In this document: positions 31,141 to 41,539 of the stretch, in pieces | Numbering within the stretch: the stretch's first letter is position 1 | How the letters are laid out: every line of letters begins with the position of its first letter | Source: Chrysopilus asiliformis | Lineage: Eukaryota > Arthropoda > Insecta > Diptera > Rhagionidae | Direction of reading: 5' to 3' | DNA: 64,000 bases | Assembly: GCA_964034945.1 (NCBI GenBank) | Contig: OZ035962.1 | Coordinates: 109,744,034-109,808,033 of the forward strand | The notes under the pieces: model-generated | What the model saw: only the letters and a program-made list of their open reading frames with translations | Told to the model about the DNA's origin: nothing | Database searches by the model: none | Made by a program: the position numbers and the translations under genes

Positions 31141-31310
31141 ATGGAGACCTTGGAACTAATCCAGAAAGCTTACGGGAGCGATTGTCCATTGCGGATGAAA
31201 ATTCACGAGTGGGATAAGGCTAGCTCGGAAGACAACCGGGATGACCAACGTCAGGAGTCAACACAGGGCGCATTAAAATCGAGAGTAATCTCCAGCAGCA
31301 CATCCACCAA
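31141..31310 (+). pseudogene. Mariner-type transposase N-terminal fragment
   Basis: The open frame reads METLELIQKAYGSDCPLRMK then IHEWDKASSEDNRDDQR. This fits the pattern of the mariner/SETMAR N-terminal DNA-binding region (..M..KAYG...M.R....EW..RF..GR.S.EDD.R.GRP), with helix spacing preserved, but it lacks the GRPST motif and everything after it. About 60 residues of similarity run into the MITE at 31319. It is a relic, not an active enzyme. The upstream part is not found. Confidence 0.6.
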
Positions 31311-31318
31311 TTACGCGT

Positions 31319-31534
31319 GCCTAAACCACAATTACGCGTGCGTGCGTGCGGCACCCACGCGGTGAAAGTAAAAACTAAGCATTTATATGAGTAAATGTAT
31401 AATTGCTCGTTGCTCAGACGCGTTGCCGCGTCCGTGCCGCGTAGAGTAGGCTCAGTCTCTACTTTTAGACGCGGTGAAAACTATGCCAGAACAAAATAAT
31501 GCCGCACGCACGCAGGCGTAATTGTGGTTTAGGC
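31319..31534. repeat. MITE with GCCTAAACCACAATTACGC ends
   Basis: The left GCCTAAACCACAATTACGCG and right GCGTAATTGTGGTTTAGGC are inverted; the GTGCGTGCGTGC and GCACGCACGC stretches extend the pairing. Inner words CGCGG..CCGCG are also inverted. Flanks give no clear duplication. It directly follows the mariner relic. Confidence 0.75.
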
Positions 31535-31540
31535 TTCACA

Positions 31541-31800
31541 ATGTGTATGGTGACCGACCGTCTCGGATTTAGGCATGTTGTCTCTGCGTCGCAGAAACTA
31601 AACTTTTGTCACGGGATTTAGAATCTAGTACTGTAATTCCTTGGTCACTAAAAGAATTGACCTTGCTACTCGAAAATAGTTTGCGGGGAAGTATCCTCAA
31701 GAATTAATGCCTATAGCGAAAAAATACACCTGCGGTTTATTAAAAAGTTTTACCCGCGCGCATTTTTTGTTAATCACAAATAAACCCAAACAAACATTTA
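31541..31800 (+). repeat. Diverged copy of the GGGTGACC-end family
   Basis: It starts near GTATGGTGACC and contains GGATTTAGGCATGTTGTC, AGAAACTAAACTTTTGTC and CACCTGCGG. These appear in the same order as at 34738-35160 and 60123-61357. Ends are decayed. Confidence 0.5.
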
Positions 31801-32048
31801 AACAAACCCACTTACCCCTAATCGGGGACTTTCAAAATTTTCACAATTAATTAAGAATCATTAAAAATTGCCTCACCCTTCGCCAGCTCCTCTCCCCCGC
31901 TGTCTTCGGATATCTGTCTTTGATTCATACAAAAAAAAATGGTCTCCCTAAAAAGGCGTCGAAATCGGGGAGGACGGCGGAAGCTTCTAAATTTTTGTCG
32001 TCATCGAATTTTAGTGCCATTCTTAATCCTTTCATTCCGTGTCCTCAA

Positions 32049-32327
32049 TCATACTAATATATAAAAATGAGTTGGTGTCTGTCTGTCTCTCTGTCTGTTC
32101 CTCTTTCACGCAGAAACGGCTGAACCGATTGACTTGAAATTTGGCATGAGTGTCTGTGGTAGTTCTGGTTCCAACATAGGCATACGGAAAAGTAGCGCGA
32201 GGGGTGGGGGGAGTAAGGGGAGGGGGTAAAGTGATCTCGAAACTTAGCTCTTCTTCTATGTTACTCTTTCGCGGGGAAACTACCGAGCCGATTGACCTTA
32301 AGTTTAGCTCCAACATAGACCATCTAG
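32049..32327 (+). mobile_element. Non-autonomous Helitron family A, copy 2
   Basis: The left end TCATACTAATATATAAAAAT is intact and preceded by A. The body matches the other copies (GTTGGTGTCTGTCTG; TTCCTCTTTCACGC; TCGCGGGGAAACTACCGAGC). At the right the poly-A/AACTTAACCCGG hairpin block is missing and the element ends AGACCATCTAG followed by T. Confidence 0.75.
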
Positions 32328-32339
32328 TATACTATAAAT

Positions 32340-34370
32340 TGTACTATAAAAAGTTATAGTTATGAGGTATAATTTTTGAAAAAAAAAATCAACTCTTGGA
32401 GCTGAAAGGATTAAAAGTCGTAGAATTTTCGGTCTTCTCAAAAGTCCTTGAATTTTCGGTCGATAGAAGAGGATTTTCTTGTGCTTAAAAGCAAACAATT
32501 TTTTTTTTCGTTGGTGAGGATAGTGGGAAGGGGCGCTGGTGTACTTACGCCGCGATTGATTACGTTATCATTAACCGGGCATATTCAGTACGGCTCACCG
32601 AAATGGAGTCAAAAAACCCTTAATATTCAAATCATTTTACGATGAGCATTTCAAGATTCGAGCGTATCCTAAAGAAACTTTGTTGTATCCAAATTAACTA
32701 TTTCGATCGAAAATCTCCACTTTTAAGTTGATCTCGTTTATTCGTTTTGCCAACAATATAACAAGTAGTTCTGTAAAAATTGGACAATCAATAACTATAA
32801 AAAGTAAATAAACATAAAATGCATATAATAAAAAATATTAAAAATAATATACATATATGAAAAACATTCCCATAAAATATTTATCTTGTTAAGTCTAATA
32901 TATTTTCTTAAATGATAACAGCAATCCTGTAATCCGAAAAAAATGCGGTTGAAAGTCTTTCTCGCTTCACGATTATTATTTCAAGCTTAGCCAAACTAAA
33001 ACCTATATATGAAGCAAATCCTTAAAGATTTTTTTTTTCTCTCAAAGCTTAATGAGGTTTTTTTTACAATCACGGGAATAAAAATACAAGAGACCATGAA
33101 GCTTAAAAAAGACACACAGAAACAAAAATCTCTTAGCTTGCAAATTAAAAAAGACCATCATCACTGAAATATTCACTAAAAAAAATAAAAAGATAGATAT
33201 ATATGAGAATCAGAGTCAGAGATATGAGTGGTAAATAGCATTCGTTCAGTCTTTCTGTCTGATGGGGAGGAAATTTAATTTGGTTGTGAAAAAAGGGATT
33301 TTTCTTTTTATATATTTTAACATTTTTTTTTCACCACAAAGAATAAAATACATGAAAGAGGCTCATAAGCTGGGATGAACTGAATGCATTCATCCAGACG
33401 TAATAATTTCGCACATTCCTTTTGCAACAGACAGAAAATATTCATCATCATGTTTTCAGCATAATGTTTTTGAATGGGAATATTTCTGTATCTTAAAAAA
33501 ATCACAAAAATTTTCTTCACACATTTTTTTCTAATATTTGATCCCTACCGCCGTGTTTAATTGAGGGAAAACGTTTCCAAAATTAAAGGAGTGTTTTGTG
33601 AAATTCCATGCGAAATGCACATTAATTTATTTTTGGGAATTTAATTTTCTAAATTGTCTTAAAAATATGAATCGGATTTCTGGATTTTTGTTTTTTTTTT
33701 TTAAATTTCAACAAAATTTTCACACAATGAATGTCTCTCATATAATAGATTTAAAAAAATAGTAAAGCAAAATAAAGAAAAGTTAAGAAAAACGCAAAAG
33801 CCAAATTCAAACACTTACAGCTACGCCGCTATTACCAAAAAAGGCGATTTAATAAATAATATAATAAAAAGCGCAACATATTCATAAAAAAACATTATAA
33901 TAACAAAAAAAAATCGGATATAACGACGATGGCAAAAGTATTTGCGAATAAAATGGGGTGTTTATTAATAAGCATACGAGAAATATCGGCGAAATTGTAA
34001 AAAGAAATACTATAAAAATTTTCTACCAAAAATGAAAAGATAATTTAGAATAAAAAGTAAAAGTATTTAGCGAAAATAAATAAAAGAGATTATTGATGTT
34101 AAAATTTAGATTAGAAATACCGAGAATAATTATTTATATTACACGTTTTTGATAAACAGAAAAAAATGTGGGAAAAACAGCAAAATAAAAAAAAAAGATT
34201 TTATCAAATAAAATTTCAATTTGAAAATTGGGCCACACATAGAAGAACTTTTTCCGAATTCGATTGGGAAATTTAAATATAAAACTTTTCTTCAAGCATA
34301 TGTATATCTTTATATTTCTTTCAACTCAATAATTATTTATTTATAATTTTTCATTGCTAGTTTAAACCGA
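32340..34370. other. AT-rich spacer without recognised features
   Basis: I see no exon, inverted-repeat element or tandem array here beyond short A/T runs. The open frames at 32448-32645 and 33317-33520 show no family resemblance or splice context. Confidence 0.55.
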
Positions 34371-34374
34371 AATA

Positions 34375-34692
34375 TCATACTAATATATAAAAACGAGTTG
34401 GTGTCTGTCTGTCTGTTCCTCTTTCACGCAAAAACTGCTGAACCGATTAGCCTGAAATTTGGCATAGATGTGCGTCGGGGGTCCAGCCCCAACATAGATC
34501 CATTAAAAAGTAGCCCGAATGGTGGGGGGAGTAAGAGGAGGGGGTAAAGTCATCTCGAAACTTAGTTTTCCCTCTATGTTACCCTTTCGCGGGGAAACTA
34601 CCGAGCCGATTGGCCTGAAGTTTAGCTCCAACATAGAATATAAAAAAAAAATTTAAAAAACTTAACCCGGCAACGACGGGTAAGCAAGCTAG
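34375..34692 (+). mobile_element. Non-autonomous Helitron family A, reference copy
   Basis: 318 bp, inserted between A (34374) and T (34693). It starts TCATACTAATATATAAAAAC and ends with the hairpin ACCCG-gcaacga-CGGGT, then AAGCAAGCTAG. The TC..CTAG ends, A^T target, absence of target duplication and subterminal hairpin are the standard Helitron signature. The body carries the phrase AAACTGCTGAACCGATTAGC and, later, GGGGAAACTACCGAGCCGAT. There is no Rep/helicase. Confidence 0.85.
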
Positions 34693-34737
34693 TAATCAAA
34701 TAAATGTGATTGGAAAAGAAGACTTACTTAGAATAAT

Positions 34738-35160
34738 CTTAAATCCCGGAATAATCGGGATAGTTCCGTATTAAGGTATATTCTCCCGGCGTCCCGGAAA
34801 CTAAACTTTTGTCCCGGATTTTTGAATTTAGTGTGAAAATTTTTCAAATAGTAAAAAAAACGATCACTAAGTATGCCAGACGTACTCTACTTCGAGGATT
34901 AAATTTTTTTCACCTGCCGGGTATTTATTTTCAGAATTTGCATATGCATCTCAAAAGATTTGACCTAAGGCGCATTTCTCTTTATTCGCATTTTTACAAT
35001 TGGCGTTGTCGATATTTGCGCTACGTAAAAAGCGCAAAAAATTAAGATAATTTTATCTTGTGAATGTGAAACTCTTTATTTAAAAAACTGCGTTGCATTC
35101 TGTTTAAATAATTTCGCCTGCGGCACACATTTCTTAATCATTTTTCCTTTGTTTCTAATA
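34738..35160 (+). repeat. Partial copy of the GGGTGACC-end family
   Basis: It contains GTCCCGGAAACTAAACTTTT, CGATCACTAAGTATGCC, CACCTGCCGGG and CGCCTGCGGCACACATTTCT, matching in order 60420-60930. Both terminal inverted repeats are absent. Confidence 0.6.
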
Positions 35161-35240
35161 TTAAAAGTGTTCGGACAAACGGACATTTCCCATCTAAAAT
35201 TTTGGGTTTGAGTGTCCGCTTATGGAAGCTTTCATTGTAT

Positions 35241-35409
35241 AGGCCTGTGTCCACATGGAAGTTTATTTGCAAAAGTCGCTTCTAGCAGAGACTTCTGGAA
35301 GTTTTTCCAGTGGAAACACTAACTGCAAGTGAACTTCCAGAAGTTGTGACACCAGAAATCTATTCTAGAAGCGACTTCTGCAAATAAACTTCCATGTGGA
35401 CACAGGCTT
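35241..35409. mobile_element. MITE with AGGCCTGTGTCCACATGGAA ends
   Basis: The inverted ends are long (about 45 bp): AGGCCTGTGTCCACATGGAA continuing GTTTATTTGCA and AAGTCGCTTCTAG, mirrored at the right up to CACAGGCTT. Inside, CTTCCAGAAGT-type words recur. Flanks read TAT and TAA, so a 3-bp duplication is possible but not exact. Confidence 0.8.
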
Positions 35410-35886
35410 TAAGTCCTCTTATCCAAAATAATCCAATAAGCAAAAATGTCTCTTCACCCATTTTGTGTAATTCATGGCGGTGAACTGACATTATTTGTTG
35501 TTTTTTAGACACATTGTCGCTTGAGAATGATTTTGTCTCACATCCAATTGGTTAAGCTTTGGAAAAATGTATTTATAAAATGCCATATAGAGAATCTTGG
35601 CATTTTTTTCGAAGAGTAATTGATCGTTTCATACTTTTCTGTTCAGAGGAATTCAATTGTCAAAGCCCACAAAATAATTTTTATTCATTTTGGAATATTT
35701 GTTATATTCTATAGCTGCCGCGTTCTCATTTTGACCGGCCAGCGATTTGCGGCCTTGATCCAAAAACGAAATGGAAATTCCTTCAGAGATTCAGAAAAGA
35801 ACAGGCGAGGGGTTTATACGGAATCGGTAGTGTAAATTTTAATGGATGAAAAAATTTCTTTTAGCGATAACCTCTCCAATAGTAAA

Positions 35887-36475
35887 CATAACAAAAGCTA
35901 TAATTGCCAATCTGGCAATCATTAAAGTCCCGTATGGTGATATTCGTATCAAAATTCGAACAGTTATACCAAAATTCCAATTTGAAGTCAAACTTTCCAA
36001 TAAGATTTTTTAAAATTTATTCCAATCGGATTTTGATGTATGGGAGTTTTATGTAGAATCATATTCTAAATAACTTTTGTTCTTGGACTTTTTTGATAAG
36101 ATACACCGTTTTTGAGATATTCACAAAAAACGATTTCGTTCGTATGGGGGGTACCCCCCCCCCCCCCCTAATGGTCCATTTTTGCCCATGAACGAACTTA
36201 GCCTCGCATTTTACGAAAAACGAATCTGCGCAAAATTTCAAGTCTCTAGCTCAATCCGTGCGCCCGCAATCCGCGTCACAGACAGACGGACAGACGGACA
36301 GACGGACAGACGGACAGACAGACGGACGGACAGACGCACGGACATGCTAAATTCAACTTTTTTCATCATTCTAAACACACTGGTGTAATTCATTTTTGTG
36401 TGCGATGACGAGATCTTGGCGTTACAAACGGTAAGGCAAAGTTAATATACCCTTTGGTTTCACCATACGGGTATA
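35887..36475 (-). mobile_element. DINE-1-like (HINE) element, free-standing full copy
   Basis: 589 bp from CATAACAAAAGCTATAATTG to CCATACGGGTATA. On the minus strand it starts TATACCCGTATGGTGAAACC, has a CCGTCTGTCC array, then CGGGCGCACGGATTGAGC and TTGAAATTTTGCGCAGATTC, and ends with the stem GCCAGATTGGC. The Drosophila DINE-1/INE-1 element has the same kind of layout (TATACCC start, GTCCGTCTGTCC stretch). The CCC/GGG run at 36156-36168 varies between copies. It is noncoding despite an open frame over the array. Confidence 0.75.
36278..36342 (+). repeat. (GACGGACA)n array within the DINE-like element
   Basis: About eight GACGGACA/GACAGACG octamers. The same array is shorter at 40905-40938, 47742-47812 and 50398-50430, so the copy number differs at every locus. 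Confidence 0.9.
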
Positions 36476-36479
36476 AAAA

Positions 36480-39400
36480 GCGGACTCAGGCGATGTATCA
36501 GGTGAGGGGGTCAGACTGCAGAGTAATTGAGAATAACAGAATAGCCCACCGTAACGTTCATGTTGTATATGAGATAAAATCGAGACTCATTTGCTCGGCA
36601 AGCTCAGTGTCAAAACCCAACCTTCCAATTCAACCTTCCAATTCAAAATCCACAGAAATGGCATATGAGATAAAATACCTCTCAACCGACGACATTAAAT
36701 ATGAACCTCAAAGAAATCTAATTTCAAAAAAACGTTTTGAGTTTCTCATAAATATTCTAGTCATCAAAAAATATTTAAGTACCTAGCAATTAAATTAGAT
36801 GTTTTTAACGCTTCTCTGGTTATTCCCAACTTTTAATTAGATGTGTTAAAGTCAAGAATTTTAAATTCATCAAACACAAAATTGCATATAAATTTAGATT
36901 TGAATTGAATTTCATGTCTTTGCAATTGAAACTTTGTGAGTTTTAATTGCCAATCGGTTTAAGCTCGTTTAAGTTTTTCGACATTAAAACTGAAAATATG
37001 TGAAGATATTCAGTAACCGCAATTTTTCTTCGCATTCAATTATTTTACCAAATTTTTAAAAAAGAACAACGTCAGAGAACTATATTTATCTTACGAAAAA
37101 CTAATAACTTTCACAAAATTAATGTCTAGTTTGAATATCAACTTCTCGTTTAATGCAATTTTTTTAAATAAAAAAAAAAAAATAAATATAAAACCTTACG
37201 GTAAAGTTCTTTCCTGGAATCTCATGAAAACTTCATAGTTAAAATGAAAAATGTACAAGAAATCACGAAAAAAAGAAAAAATCTGAAGAACGTTGACACG
37301 AAATTTCATACTTTAAGTCAACGAACTAAGTTAGTAGCAAGTGCTTTGGGTAAATTTACTTTTCATCAAATTTCAACCGAGTGAAAAAAAAAATTGTTGG
37401 GTAAAAAATCAATAAATTTCCGTTGATTGCACCCTCTCCCGAGTTTGGCCAATCAAACGAGGAAGAATTTCAATTCAATTAAAAACTTTTACATTGCGTC
37501 CATGTTTATTTCATTAAACGCCCTTCCCATTAGATTTTCTTCATCCCATTTTAACCCGTCTTACACCAGGGGCCATCTGAGTCTATCTTTGCTGTGGATG
37601 ATGACGATGATGCTTCTATTGCTACCATCTGAAGGTGTTTTCAGATACAATTCGAGAATAACAGTTACGGAAAGCTTTTCCAACAGGGTTTCCGTATGGA
37701 ATATTGGGGGAGTCGGGCATAGATGAGATGTTAAGGAAATCAGATAGTAAACTCGTAAAAGCTCCAAACTCCAAACCAATTGGTCGTTTGCTGGGAAGTT
37801 TTTCGGAAATCGTTCGATGGGGTGAATTCCAGCCAAGGGCTGTCGTCTTTGACGCTGTTGTAACTTGGGGGGGAATAACTGGGAAAAGATGCAGACTCGA
37901 AGTACATAACTAATTAGAAAATTTCCCTTCGTCAACAAAATTTCATTCCTGACGGGGCAGAAAAGGAAAAACTGTAGAAGATGAAAACGAGGGCAACCAT
38001 CAACCAAAAAAAATCGAAAAACAAAAATTTAAAGTCCGTGATAGCAGGAATAACAACGGCAAGTGCTTCTAAAGAACAGAAGTGAAAATGGAAATTCTTC
38101 GAAGATAGTTAGTTTTCACACAGTATTGCCGACAGCCCTTTTTCAAATAAAAATTCCTTATCAAATAAAAATCAAAAATTGTCTACAAGTTTGGTAAACT
38201 TTTTTTGCTTGTATTTTTTCTTCATATTTAATTCTTTTTTATTTTAACGAATTTTCTCAAATAGCTTGAAGAAAAGTTTTATTTTTGCTGCGAGCGGTAC
38301 ATTTTGTGCAGGAAAAAAATATTTGTACACGGAGATAAATAACAGGATAGATTCCTAGATAAAAAATAGGAATATACGAGACAGTGAAATTTTCTGGTAA
38401 TCACTCCCAAACAAAAGGGGTATTCATGCAAAAAAAAAATAGGAAATTTTCCCAAAATTATAGGACTAACTCCCTATTTTTAGGCAATCATCGCAAAGAA
38501 CAATTTCTCGAATTTCTCTCCGTGTAATACAAAATTGGCATATCCCTTACGGCTTAACGTACACAATAATAATTGAAATAAAACACTGTACATATATAAA
38601 TATATATGAATTGCAGAAGAACACACACCATTTAAACCCAAATAGAATGAGTTTTACAAAATAGTATGCAGAATGTATTATACTACAATATGTTAAAGAA
38701 ATGGCCATTATTGATTGGCTATAAAACTATTTATATTGTAGATAGAAAAAGTGGGTATCATGAATGATGACTATAATGGCCACATCGTGTAACAAGTTGC
38801 ACGTTTCAAAAAGCAATACGTTAGAAATCAAATAAGAAAATTTATATATAAAGAAAAATAATAATAGTATTTAGATGATGAGGTACTTTCATCATGGATT
38901 GATAGAGTGGATACATAAAAGAAATAAAAATAAAATAAATAATAAAAGTAATAAAATTTATAGAACGTAAAAAAAAATTGTGATATAATTATATTTATAT
39001 AAAATAGATATACTTTATTATACAAAATTCAGATGAAAAATGAAAAAAAAAGTGAAAACAGAAAAATGAAAATGTACTATGAAATATATGTATATGTTTA
39101 GAGTAGAATATTGTGTTTTATTGATGAATATAATTTTATTTAAATCCAAAATAGAGAAAACTTGATATAAATTGCCTTCCTCACCCCGCATCCCCTCGCC
39201 TGCTAACATTTGAATCGTTAATCCGATTGGAATGATGTTTTCTGGATAAACAATATCATAAATATATTTCTGTTATTAATTTTTCCCCCATACCACCCCA
39301 CCATCTGCTACATTGTTAGAAGGATTTTGATCAAGTTGTGAACAATTGCACAGGTGGAGACCAACTTCTCATCTCGTGGCATCAATTTTTTCTTCTATTC

Positions 39401-39490
39401 TCTCCCAGGCACGAGAAGTCAATTTTGTTCGACTTTGACCACTATATTGGACGCAAGGGGAAAGAGAAAAGAAAACCGTGATTGAAAATT
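36480..39490. other. Spacer, no gene recognised
   Basis: AT-rich apart from a more balanced block at about 37420-37920. That block contains open frames on both strands (37427-37726 plus; 37561-38007 minus, 148 codons). Neither resembles a family I know, and no matching splice partners are visible, so neither is called a gene. Confidence 0.5.
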
Positions 39491-39494
39491 TCCA

Positions 39495-40260
39495 CAAAAT
39501 TAGATATCAGTGGTAATCAACACAGAACTTACCTCTGCAATATTTACTTTCAGAAAAAAAATATGTAAAAAATAATATTTTTTCAAATATCTCGAGAACC
39601 GTTGAATATACGTAAAAACTGTTAGAGAAAAAAATATGGAAAATTTTATTTCCTTTGAATTTGGACATACATATACAGTTTTTCATAAAAACACATAATT
39701 TTCGAGAGATCTTCAAAAATTTATTTTTTTCAAATATCTTGGGAATGTGGAAAATTCTATTTCCTTTAAGTTTTATTATATTCATTTTTTCCCAAAAGCG
39801 CATAGTTTTCGAGAAATTTTCAAAAAACTTTTTTTTCCAAATAAAAAATAAAACATGTGTGGAGGGTACCGGTTAGAGCTAATGTTACTTTTCCAAAAGT
39901 TAATAGAAAACGACGATTTTCGTAAAACTCATTCACAAAAAATTTCAAGTCGCTAGCTTAACACGTTTTGGAGTTATTTAGGATTAAATGGACAGACCGG
40001 CAAACAGACACACAGATAGACAGACCGACACATCTGCAAACAGACACACAGATAGACAGACCGACACATCTGCAAACAGACACACAGATAGACAGACCGA
40101 CACATCTGCAAACAGACACACAGATAGACAGACCGGACATCCTCATAATCTTGCCTGAAATGGGTTTCGTACTGATCAGAAATTTTCTATCTGCCTCCGT
40201 TCTCGAGTCGGTCTACGTAATGAATACAATACTTTCCCTCTATAGCAGAGGAAAGTAAAA
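39495..40260 (+). mobile_element. HINE-like element D, copy 1, with a 36-bp tandem array
   Basis: The phrases AATCAACACAGAACTTACCT, AATATCTCGAGAACCGTTGA and AATTTCAAGTCGCTAGCTTA recur at 47955-48135 and 49690-51000. It carries four 36-bp tandem units near its right side and ends about AGCAGAGGAAAGTAAAA. Such phrases (CTCGAGAACCG, TTTCAAGTCGCTAGC) are typical of HINE-like repeats. Limits are approximate. Confidence 0.55.
39990..40136 (+). repeat. 36-bp tandem repeat, about four units
   Basis: The unit is CAGACACACAGATAGACAGA followed by CCGACACATCTGCAAA. Units are almost identical, and because 36 is a multiple of three both strands stay open (repeats of QTDTQIDRPTHL on plus). The last unit is cut at CAGACCGGACATCC. 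Low divergence suggests recent expansion. Confidence 0.92.
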
Positions 40261-40502
40261 ACCAAAGGAGCAAGTATTTTCGTACTAATTTGACCCACGG
40301 GTCTCAGATTTGCATAAAATTTCGCATATAAGTAGGGTTTGGGGTTGCATCAACAAAAAATGAGATGAAAATCATTTCTAAAACAATGCGCTGTAGGCTG
40401 AAAATAATTTTTGCACCGCAGGCGAAAACGACTAAAAATAATATTACACAATAAAATCGCTTTTCGCTCATTTTCAATATTCAAAATGAAACTTGCTTTT
40501 AA

Positions 40503-41531
40503 TCATACTAATATATAAACATAACAAAAGCTATAATTGCCAATCTGGCAATCATTGGAGACCCGTATGGTGATATTCGTATCAAAATTCGAACAGTTGT
40601 ACCAAAATTCCAATTTGAAGTCAAACTTTCCAATAAGATTTTTTAAAATTTATTCCAATCGGATTTTGATGTATGGGAGTTTTATGTAGAATCATATCCT
40701 AAATAACTTTTGTTCTTGCACTTTTTTGATAAGATACACCGTTTTTGAGATATTCACAAAAAACGATTTCGTTCGTATGGGGGGTACTCCCCCTAATGGA
40801 CCATTTTTGCCCATTAACGAACTTATCCTTGTATTGTACGAAAAACGAATCTGTGCAAAATTTCAAGTCTCTAGCTCAATCCGTGCGCCCGCAATCCGCG
40901 CCACAGACGGACGGACGGACGGACAGACAGACGGACATGCAAAAATTAATTAATTTTATCATTCTAAACACACTGGTGTAATTCATTTTTGTGTGTGATG
41001 ACGGGATCTTGGCGTTACAAACGGTAAGGCAAAGTTAATATACCCTTTGGTTTCACCATATGGGTATAAAAATGAGTTGGTGTCTGTCTGTCTGGTCCTC
41101 TTTCACGCAAAAATGGCTGAACCGATTGACTTGAAATTTGGCATGAGTGTCTGTGGTAGTTCTCGTTCCAACATAGGCATACGGAAAAGTATCGCGAGGG
41201 GTGGGAGGAGTAAGGAGAGGGGGTAAAGTGAATTCGAAACTTAGTTTTTGAGCTATGTTACTCTTTCGCGGGGAAACTACTGAACCGATTGGTTTGAAAT
41301 TTGGCATAGATGTTCGTCGGGGGTCCAGTCCTATTAAATAGTAGCCCGAGTGGTGGAGGGAGTAAGGGGAGGGGGTAAAGTGATCTCGAAACTTAGCTCT
41401 TCCTCTATGTTACCCTTTCGCGGGGAAACTACCGAGTCGATTGGCCTGAAGTTTTGCTCCAACATAGACCATCAAAAAAAAAAAAAAAATTTGAAAAAAC
41501 TTAACCCGGCAACGACGGGTATGCAAGCTAG
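40503..41531 (+). mobile_element. Composite Helitron: family A copy 4 with a DINE-like element inside
   Basis: Helitron ends are intact: A then TCATACTAATATATAAA at the left; AACCCGGCAACGACGGGTAT and GCAAGCTAG then T at the right. A complete DINE-like element (40520-41068) sits directly after ATATATAAA and before AATGAGTTGG. The part right of it holds a tandem duplication of a block of about 190 bp (GCGGGGAAACTAC..GGGGGTAAAGTGA..), found once in other copies. Confidence 0.8.
40520..41068 (-). mobile_element. DINE-1-like (HINE) element nested in a Helitron
   Basis: 549 bp from CATAACAAAAGC to CATATGGGTATA. It is highly similar to 50011-50559, which sits at the same internal position of another Helitron copy, and to the free copy at 35887-36475. 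It includes the GACGGACG array at about 40905-40938. Confidence 0.8.
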
Positions 41532-41539
41532 TTTTATTA

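Noticed and set aside
36278..36342. Regular GACGGACA repeats as a possible CRISPR-like array
   Set aside because: Pure tandem octamers without spacers, inside a eukaryotic mobile element.
37561..38007. Minus-strand open frame of 148 codons
   Set aside because: No recognised motif, biased composition is only local, and no splice partner or conserved copy is seen. It remains possible as an exon of an unknown gene.
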